From positions 29,809,001-29,873,000 of the forward strand of contig CM076140.1 in assembly GCA_038025085.1 (NCBI GenBank): a stretch of DNA of 64,000 nt. Reading direction: 5' to 3'. Origin of the DNA: Tetragonia tetragonoides (taxonomy: Eukaryota; Streptophyta; Magnoliopsida; Caryophyllales; Aizoaceae). Below the pieces are notes generated by a model, which saw only the letters and a program-made list of their open reading frames with translations, was not told the origin of the DNA and did not search any database. Position numbers and translations under genes: made by a program. The first letter of the stretch is position 1; the number at the start of each line of letters is the position of its first letter. Shown here one piece after another: positions 56,839-64,000 of the stretch.

Positions 56839-57374
56839 CCACTCAGGATGGCTAGGGGCTCAACCCCATCCAAAGTCAAAGAGCGCGAATCGGTCAGACT
56901 CACCGATCCGACTCTTTGTAGAGTCATCAATAGCGAGAACAATCGGCACCGACATGTTGACGACTGAGCCATCAGCGAGTCGGAGCGAGTTGAAATGAAG
57001 CGTTTGGAGGAACTCATTTTCTCTCATGAAACCACGAAGAGGGCTAGCCCACCCTTCGCTAAGAACATGAACCCATTGCAGATCAATACGTGAGAGGTTT
57101 ATCCTTGGCAAGGATAAAGCTTCTCTCTTTTTCTCTCTCCTAAGGGATTCATCAATGACTTTTAGGTCCACTAGGGTCCCACCATCAGGTTGGATCAACT
57201 CGGATGAGATGACTCGGAGGGATTTTGGTTTGATTTTGGTCCGAGTTATGGCCGAGTTGGAGAGATTGAAGGAAGGGATGAAATGGGTTTTGGCTGGTTT
57301 AGGGAGTGAAAGAGAGGGATTTGGAGTTCTGGTAAACAAGGCCGCCATTGAAGAACAAGCCATGCTTGTTTGTG

Positions 57375-57400
57375 TTTCTCTCTCTCTCTCTCTGGCTGGC
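57375..57400 (-). repeat. GA repeat in the 5' leader of ATP sulfurylase
   Basis: On the minus strand a GAGAGAGAGAGA run lies about 15 bases before the start codon. Confidence 0.8.
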
Positions 57401-57456
57401 TGGCTTTCACGCCCAAGCCGGAGGTTTTTTTTCTAGAGACTAGATTTGAGAAGGGG

Positions 57457-57463
57457 TTATATA
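57457..57463 (-). promoter_or_regulatory. TATA box of the ATP sulfurylase gene
   Basis: Minus strand ATTATATAACCCC, about 95 bases before the ATG, followed by the GA-rich leader. Confidence 0.5.
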
Positions 57464-57469
57464 ATAATT

Positions 57470-57893
57470 TACGGTACCAATGATAATGATTATTGTGAGT
57501 GGATGTTGTGGTAAGGGTCGTTTAGGTAATTTGCGTGATCTAATTGTGATTTTTAGTGTATTAGTGTGGGGGCTGTTGTGTTTTAAGGAGAAAATATATG
57601 TGAGAAGATCATTAAGGAGAAAATAAGGATATCTATGAGGGGATTTATTGATTTGATTAGGGAAGAAAAATGGTAAGGATTATGAACCTCGACGAGTTTT
57701 TGGTTGTTCTTCTAAGTTCAGCACACTTTTAGCACTTTTTGGAGGAAAGTTCCATCGTCGCACTGGTCCAAAAGTCTAAAACGGGGGGAAAAAAGAAACG
57801 CATATATGCCAACAAAATGATCGTTCATCAAATCAATTCAATTGAATATGAATGTCCTTTTTTCCATTGAATTGAACTCAATATTAGGAGTAA
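57470..57893. other. Upstream region of ATP sulfurylase
   Basis: No gene or repeat recognised. Confidence 0.4.
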
Positions 57894-58232
57894 TTAGATT
57901 TCGTGCCCATGCGATGTACAAGTTCTTGTTTATCATCCTCTGTTATTAGAATCAATATAATAAAAAAGTTTTAATCACATCAATATATAAAGTTGAATAA
58001 TAGAAGTAGCAAGGAATAATAATAATCTTTTTCACACATTTAACAAAGAAATTACATTTTTAGTGAATAAATAACCTACCTTTTTTAGGATAATAAATAT
58101 AATACTTATGTTACTTTTTTTATTAAAATAAAATAAAATATATTTTTGATTTCTTTTTAATCACTCATGCATTCATGACTATTTATTATATATTCAATGC
58201 CACTTTGGTGAGAACTCAATTATACATATATA
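57894..58232 (-). mobile_element. Helitron-like 3' end, decayed copy
   Basis: TTAGATTTCGTGCCCATGCGATG resembles the terminus at 58233, but the hairpin and CTAG are mutated. Followed by a shared AT-rich interior (TATAAAGTTGAATAATAG) seen again at 58325 and 58470. Confidence 0.5.
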
Positions 58233-58885
58233 CTAGATTTCGTGCCCGTGCAATGCACGGGTTCTTGTTTATCATCCTCCGTTATTAGAATCAATATAAT
58301 AAAAAAAATTTAATCACATCAATATATAAAGTTGAATAATAGGAGTCTAGCAAGGAACAATAATAATTTTTTTATCAACAAAAAAACTCTTTTAACAAAC
58401 AATTTTTATTTTTAATGTATATTGATATATATATATATTATATAAAATAATATAAAAATTAATCACATCAATATATAAAGTTGAATAATAGGAGTCTAGC
58501 AAGGAACAATAATAACTTTTTTATAAAAATAACTCTTTTAACACTAATATTGAGTTCTCACCAAGCATTGAATAAGTAATAAATAGCCATAAATGCATGG
58601 GTGATTAAAAATAAACTAAAAATAGTTTTATTTTATTTTAATAAGAAATAAGTAACATAAGTATTATATTTATTATCCTAAAAGAAAATTATAAATTCAC
58701 TAAAAATGTAATTTCTTTGTTAAATATGTTATTTTTTTTGATAAAAAAAATTATTATTGTTCTTTGCTACTCCTATTATTCAACTTTATATATTGATATG
58801 ATTAAAATTTTTTATCATATTTCTTCTAATAACAGAGTGTGCATGATAAACAAGAACTCGTGCATCGCACGGGCATGAAATCTAG
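58233..58885. mobile_element. Two Helitron 3' ends facing outward
   Basis: Left, read on the minus strand: hairpin CCCGTGCATTGCACGGG, then CACGAAATCTAG, followed by T. Right, on the plus strand: hairpin CGTGCATCGCACG, then GGCATGAAATCTAG at 58885, followed by T. The two halves are inverted copies of each other for over 100 bases. Both ends have the CTAG-3' terminus of a Helitron. Confidence 0.65.
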
Positions 58886-59190
58886 TATATATATATGTAT
58901 AATTGAGTTCTCACCAATGTGGCATTGAATACGTAATAGATAGTCATAAATACATTGGTGATTAAAAAAAATTAAAAATATTTTTATTTTATTTTAATAA
59001 AAATAAGTAACATAAGTATTATATTTATTATCCTAAAAAATATTATATTTTCAATTTTCACTAAAAATAAAAATATTTTTTTTTAATCACCAATGTATTT
59101 ATGACTATTTATTACGTATTCAATGCCACCTTGGTGAGAACTCAATTATACATATATATATTGATAAAAGAATAAGTAGATGACATAATT
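58886..59190. repeat. Inverted and direct copies of an AT-rich flank
   Basis: A phrase with TTGAGTTCTCACCAA and GCATTGAAT occurs at 58890 and 58555 in one orientation and at 58190 and 59120 in the other. The whole block 58160-59160 is therefore an inverted-repeat patchwork. Confidence 0.6.
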
Positions 59191-59254
59191 GAGCTTGCGT
59201 TTGTTAGAGTTGAATTTACCAAAATTGAACTGAACTGAACTCAATTCAACATCA

Positions 59255-59262
59255 CTAAACTG
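59255..59262 (+). repeat. hAT target-site duplication (left)
   Basis: CTAAACTG; the right copy at 60004-60011 is ATAAACTG, one mismatch. Confidence 0.75.
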
Positions 59263-60003
59263 TAGTGGTGAGCATAAGCTGATTATCCGCTCCGGTTTCG
59301 AAAAGCGGAGCGGATATCTGCTTTTCCGGATTAGCAAAATGTCGATCCGTATCCGCTCCGCTTTAAAGCGAATATTCGCTTTTCCGGATATCCGGTTTAA
59401 ACGGAGCGGATCAGCGGATATCCGTATCCGTTTTGAGTTTTTTTTGTCTTTTCTCCTGTTTTCATTTACTTTTTGAATTGAGTACCTGGTAAACTACCAA
59501 ATTGTATTGAATCGAGCCCAAATAGCCTCCAAAATTATACAAGTACCAATTTCAAATCTTCAAATTTAATAAACCTAATACAAAGTTAACAATATGACAT
59601 AGTTTAATACAATCATGACCGATTATCCAAATGTACTATTAAAGTCCACATTTTTTATGTTACCTAGAACAACATAACAAAAATAATCCAATTCTGAAAT
59701 TGATTATACGAATGTAAAACTGAAATTTTTTAATTTTTTAAGGTTCTAGACTTCTAGTCCATACACGCATAATTAATTATACGGTTGTAAAACTGAATTT
59801 TTTTAATTTTTAAAAAAAGCAGAGCGGATACAGATATCCAGATTTCTTCGAAGATCGATCCGTATCCGCTCCTATTTGGGTCCCAAAAAAGGGGAGCGGA
59901 TATCCGCTCCGCTTTATACGGAGTGGATATCCGCTTTTCCAGATAAAAAAAGGGATCGGATCCGGTTCGGATCGCCGGATCAGGATCAACATGCTCACCC
60001 CTA
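59263..60003. mobile_element. Non-autonomous hAT element, 741 bp, nested
   Basis: Ends TAGTGGTGAGCATAAGC and, inverted, TAGGGGTGAGCATGTTG, with an 8-bp duplication (one mismatch). The interior near both ends is packed with GCGGATATCCGCT palindromes (59290-59440 and 59820-59990), the usual place for transposase-binding repeats. No transposase. Confidence 0.82.
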
Positions 60004-60416
60004 ATAAACTGGCCACTACTGAACTGAACTGGAATTGAACACAACTTAATATATGAGAAAAAAAATATGTTTCCGAACTCAGCACCACTAAACTGCACTG
60101 AATATAAAATTTGAAATCACTTAATTGATAGTTGAACTGAACTGAACTGAACTAACCGCGTAAGCTTTAACAAACTGAAGTACTGAATAAGTGGAAAAGA
60201 ACACACCCTGTGTACTTTTATCCAACGAGCCAAAAAAATCAATATGATACTTCTTACCTCCTTTGGGTTCTTGATATACATATTTTTAATAGAAATGAAT
60301 AATTACCTTACAAAATTAGAAATGAGTAATTAATTGGACTGAAAGGTATAAGGTACATTCAAGAAATATCACAAACTATATGCATACAAAACCAAAAACA
60401 GTTTCATACCCTCTTA

Positions 60417-60417
<1 letters not shown>

Positions 60418-60449
<32 letters not shown>

Positions 60450-60460
60450 AAAAAAAAAAA
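60418..60460 (+). repeat. Poly-A tract
   Basis: About 43 bases, one C apart from A. Confidence 0.9.
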
Positions 60461-60659
60461 CCAACTGTTCCATATCCTAACCATCGTATTATCACATGAT
60501 ACAATACACCTTCCACTAATTTGATGTCTCATAGTGGTGCAACCTTTTCATGTGAAAATACATGAATTTGACATAGTCTCACATTTAAATATATAAATTA
60601 ACTAACTTTGATTCCATTAGATCTCATAAACCAAATTTTAAAGTACAGAATCTATACTG

Positions 60660-60917
60660 GGGTGCGTTTGATAGAGCTTACTCGATCAGTTTAGTTCAGT
60701 TCAGTTTTAGGTGTCAATTCAGTGATTTCAAATTCAGTTAAATGATGTCGAGTTCAGTTCAGTGGTGCTAAGTTCAGAAACATATTTTTTATCTCACATA
60801 TCAAATTGTGTTCAATTCAGTTCAGTTGTGTCCAGTTCAATTCAGTAGTATCCAGTTTAGTGATGTTGAATTCAGTTCAGTTCAGTTCAGGTAAGTTCAG
60901 CTCTAGCAAACGCACCC
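60660..60917. mobile_element. Tourist-like MITE copy
   Basis: GGGTGCGTTTGATAGAGCTT to TCTAGCAAACGCACCC, followed by TAA; the left flank is CTG. 258 bp, with seven or more TTCAG pentamers. Confidence 0.75.
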
Positions 60918-61100
60918 TAAGAGTATGTTATTTAAACTCAGTTTTCCCTTGCATGATTTATTTATCTGGATGGAGGGAGTAGTATAGATTCATTTTATTT
61001 GTACAAAAAGAGTCAGACCTAATTTTCAAATTTTATAGAGCATAATATTTGGTAATTTGATAGGAAGTAACCCCTGGGGGAAACTAAAGATAGGATTGGA

Positions 61101-61347
61101 TAATGTTTCTTCTGTTCTTTGATTATGTTGTAATTTACTTTTTGTAGGTCAAACTTTACAAATTTTGACCGTTAATTTATGTAATAATATAAAGATTTAC
61201 AATGTAAAAATACTACGGTTAGATTCATTTTTAATAGTACTTTTGAAAATCATGATTTATAATTTTTATATCAATAGATCTATATTTATATGTCTTGAAG
61301 ACCGCGAAAAAATAATTGACAATGTAATCACGAGATGGAGGGAGTAA
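61101..61347. mobile_element. Possible Stowaway-like MITE
   Basis: The right end reads GATGGAGGGAGTA; the left end TTCTTCTGTTCTTTGATTA is a poor match. A lone GGATGGAGGGAGTA remnant is also at 60970. Confidence 0.4.
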
Positions 61348-61667
61348 TAACATAGCATGCCCGACGATGAGCTAAACATCATCATTAACAAATGTAGCCA
61401 ATAATACTAATTAAAACTATAGTGCCCATAAAATTGAACGCGAAGTACAACAGTTGCCAATTCGTGTCATTATGCAGTAGTGGATTTCCCTACAATAATT
61501 CTTATAGAAAATGTTAGTGCAACTCCAACGAGCCATCATCTGATCCACTTGTAAGGAACTGCTAACTAACGACGCGAATTAGCAAACAAAAGGATATCAT
61601 AATTGACCTTTGGAACGTAGTAGTGGAGCAAACAAAAGAGTTGATATTTCAATTCGTGTTATTGGGT

Positions 61668-61870
61668 ATGTTTTTTTAGAGCTTATTCCATCTATTTAAT
61701 TCAGTGATGTTCAGTTTAGTCTGGTCAAATCAGTTGAGTTATATTCAGTTCAGTGGTGTTCAATTTAAAAATATATATTTTGTGTCACATGAAGGTGGGT
61801 TTAAGTTAGGTAAATGGCGTTGAATTCAGTTTAATTCAACATAGTTCAGCTCTAAGGAACACACTCATTA
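61668..61870. mobile_element. Tourist-like MITE copy, decayed
   Basis: GGGTATGTTTTTTTAGAGCT to GCTCTAAGGAACACACTC. TTCAG-rich interior. Confidence 0.6.
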
Positions 61871-62655
61871 TGTTGTAGACTTGTAGTGGAACTATACTTA
61901 CCCATTGGTGCTACGTTAATGGGATAAGTGCTTTCTGTGACTATTCAATTAGCCTGATATATTTTCATTGTTAAACACAAGAATCTAAACACAATGTAGC
62001 GGAGGGTGTTTCAATCACTATTCACTTGCGTCATCTTTTCCACGAGGAAAAACATTGACCTTTCGGACGTAGGAATAAGCAATACGACGAGCATTACGTT
62101 TCCAATTGAAGGACATCGGAACCAGAGTCATCTGGGAATCTAGTCACCCTGGGCCTTCGCATGCTCGCGCAATCAGAATGTACATGACCATCATTTGCGG
62201 TATCATTCAAAACATTTGAAGGAATCCCAAATGGGATTTGATAAACACCAACTTTTCCTGTCGTTATTTCCGCTTCGTGCTTTGATTTATTAACAAAAAA
62301 AAAATGAAATTTAATTGCACTAGTCGAAAGTAAACAAAGAAAACTTTGCTTTCGTGTTCTTCATGGGACCATCATATGTCAGTGGTCCAACCAATATTAA
62401 ACATACCTAATATTCAATGTCAATCCATTATTTTTAAAGGCAAAATCTTTTTGGTGAACAAAAAGTTTCTTGTACGAAACAGGGGAGGTTCGAGTAATTG
62501 AGTTTACGGTGACCGGTGTGGTGACCTATTTAGGAGTCCTTTTTAGAGCTTGGTCAAACAAACATGAATCAAAGCTTCACATGACATGTGCACTTACGAA
62601 AGAGTCAGCGTAGTCTTTGAAATAAGAAAAAATTTCAGAATTTCTTTTCTATGTC
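61871..62655. other. Intergenic, nothing recognised
   Basis: No open frame, repeat or RNA gene that I can support. Confidence 0.4.
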
Positions 62656-62658
62656 TTA

Positions 62659-62910
62659 AGGTGTGTTTGTTAGAGCTAAATTTACCAAAATTGAATTGAA
62701 TTGAACTGAATTGAACTTAATTGAATTCAACATTACTAAACTGGACACTACTGAACTTAATTAAACACAACTTGATATATGAGACAAAAGACATGTTTCT
62801 GAACTCAACACCACTGAATTGAACTGAATATCATTTAACCGAATTTGAAATCACTTAATTAACACCTGAACTGAACTGAACTGACTGTCTAAGCAATAAG
62901 AAACGCACAC
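62659..62910. mobile_element. Tourist-like MITE copy with TTA duplication
   Basis: AGGTGTGTTTGTTAGAGC to GAAACGCACAC, flanked by TTA on both sides (62656 and 62911). 252 bp, reverse-type interior (CTGAA). Confidence 0.82.
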
Positions 62911-63027
62911 TTACTGTCAAAATGTAAGTTATTAAATTATTGGGTAAAAAGACATCGAGAGTGTATTCTTTTCTACTCATTTTAGCTTGGCAAATATTAT
63001 TTATTCGGTTAGATAAATGAGATAAAG

Positions 63028-63267
63028 AGTGAGATTGTTAGAACTTACACGTTCAGTTCATATCAGGTGTCAATTCAATGATTTCAAATTCAGTTAAATG
63101 ATGTTCAGTTCAATTCGGTGGTGCTGAGTTTAGAAACATAAATTTGTCTCAAATATCAAGTTGTGTTCAATTTAGTTCAGTTGTGTCCAGTTCAATTCAG
63201 TACTGTCCAGTTAAATGATGTTGAATTCAGTTCAGTTATGGTAAGTTCAGCTCTAACAAACGCACCC
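63028..63267. mobile_element. Tourist-like MITE copy
   Basis: GAGTGAGATTGTTAGAAC at the left and CTCTAACAAACGCACCC at the right. No clear duplication. Confidence 0.65.
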
Positions 63268-63268
63268 A

Positions 63269-63776
63269 GAGCCTCCATTTGATTCAACTGCATTTCACAG
63301 AACTAAACTTAACTTAAATGCACTGAATTGGACTGAACTGAACAGAACTGAATTGAACTGTCTTGAACGGAACTGAACTTGATTATTATTATTATTATCA
63401 TAACCATTATAATAACATTATTATAATTATGAAAATCATTGTTATAATAATAATAATATGAATTGAGAGTGCGTTTGTTAGAGCTTAACTTACCAGACTT
63501 GAATTGAACTGCACTGAATTCAACATCACTAAACTGGATACTAGTGAATTGAACTGGACACAAAGCACCACTTGACTGAATTGAATTTCATTTAACTAAA
63601 TTTGAAATCACTGAATTGACACCTCACCTCACCTGAACTGAACTGAACTGAACTGATCGTGGAAGCTCTAACAAACGCACCCTGAACGAATTGAACTGAA
63701 CTGGACTGAACTGAACTGAACAAAAGTGAACTGAAGTGCACTTAACTAAAGTTAAATTAAGTTGAATCAAACAGAG
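63269..63776. mobile_element. Second MITE family, split by a Tourist-like copy
   Basis: Left GAGCCTCCATTTGATTCAAC and, inverted right, GGCTCTGTTTGATTCAAC. The interior is CTGAA-rich but the ends differ from the GGGTGCGTTTG family. Interrupted at 63467-63682. Confidence 0.55.
63467..63682. mobile_element. Tourist-like MITE copy with TGA duplication
   Basis: GAGTGCGTTTGTTAGAGC to CTCTAACAAACGCACCC with TGA on both sides. 216 bp. Confidence 0.8.
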
Positions 63777-63808
63777 CCAAAGTCATCTTCAGTCAAATAA
63801 GAACACAC

Positions 63809-63936
<128 letters not shown>

Positions 63937-64000
63937 TTGTCCAGTATAATGGGCCACTTACTTAGACATCTAAGATCAACTCGAGTCCGTGAAAAAGAAT

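Larger units (their letters stand above)
50745..57363 (-). pseudogene. APS: Plastid-type ATP sulfurylase gene, frame-disrupted
   Basis: Exons 57363-56839, 53642-53237, 51824-51564, 51461-51375 and from 50977, all with GT..AG borders. ATP sulfurylase makes APS from ATP and sulfate, the first step of sulfate assimilation. The N-terminus (MACSSMAALFTRTPN...) is a plastid transit peptide; LIQPDGGTLVDL opens the mature part. Exon 2 has [15 protein letters not shown], exon 3 [21 protein letters not shown]. Three defects: one extra T at 56874-56872 gives TGA at 56862-56860, while the next frame goes on to EPLAILSG; the HxGH motif reads HNSH; and near 50913-50918 about 13 bases are missing between GGPCMFG-side residues (DGFMCPGG) and VEYYDSL, so the tail shifts frame (stop at 50789 or, in the other frame, 50745). 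Without the shifts it would encode about 465 residues, normal for the family. Splice sites are intact, so it decayed recently or contains sequence errors. Confidence 0.85.
59191..60180. mobile_element. Tourist-like MITE copy, split by a hAT element
   Basis: Left part CTTGCGTTTGTTAGAG to 59262; right part from 60004 to about AAGCTTTAACAAAC at 60175. The interior has CTGAA pentamers, i.e. the family in reverse orientation. Confidence 0.6.

Noticed and set aside
60418..60460. Poly-A tract as a retroposon tail
   Set aside because: No SINE, LINE or processed gene body is recognisable upstream and no duplication was found.

Overview
This is nuclear DNA of a flowering plant, most likely a eudicot. 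The evidence is intron-split genes with GT..AG borders, a plastid-type ATP sulfurylase gene, a plant calmodulin-like gene, Ty3/gypsy retroelements with tRNA-Arg-like primer sites, and many small DNA transposons (hAT, Tourist-like, Stowaway, CACTA, Helitron). The species cannot be read from the window. There are no rRNA, tRNA or CRISPR loci, and no bacterial-style operons.

Positions 1-39.5 kb are a nested pile of Ty3/gypsy elements of the Tat/Ogre kind. A forward element (5' LTR piece 1450-2342, 3' LTR 12235-14313) carries broken gag and integrase, and on its opposite strand two further genes. Its 3' LTR holds a clean 797-bp Helitron. A reverse element (19964-29402, target duplication CTATC) has two 1312-bp LTRs and only a broken gag, and is itself hit by a solo LTR (24226-25527, duplication CAATG). 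A third system, with a different LTR at 30137-31370, is followed by the same two extra genes and a reverse-strand integrase ending in an LTR scrap near 37.8 kb. No reverse transcriptase is visible in any of them, so all look non-autonomous.

The most unusual content is a repeated two-gene cassette lying antisense to gag-pol: a multi-exon plant-mobile-domain-like gene (B), then a second, mostly single-exon PMD/DUF7745-like gene (A). Three diverged copies are present: 10883-6280 (minus), 19550-14393 (minus) and 31471-35560 (plus). Only the first A copy is an uninterrupted 430-codon frame. Clusters of a GC-rich palindrome (core CCGCTAGCGG) lie just upstream of these genes and also just upstream of the TATA boxes of the LTRs, so sense and antisense promoters share a motif.

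Positions 39.5-64 kb are gene-bearing. A four-exon calmodulin-like gene of the CML8/CML11 type (44416-47959, plus) has an enlarged second EF-hand loop and Asp at position 12 of the fourth. A five-exon plastid ATP sulfurylase gene (57363-50745, minus) has all its splice sites but carries a one-base insertion, a Gly-to-Ser change in the HxGH motif and an apparent 13-base deletion near the C-terminus, so it is probably a pseudogene or a mis-assembled copy. Introns and flanks are full of MITEs. The last 7 kb is mainly Helitron ends, a nested hAT element, one abundant Tourist-like family built on TTCAG pentamers, and a 127-bp ATT microsatellite.
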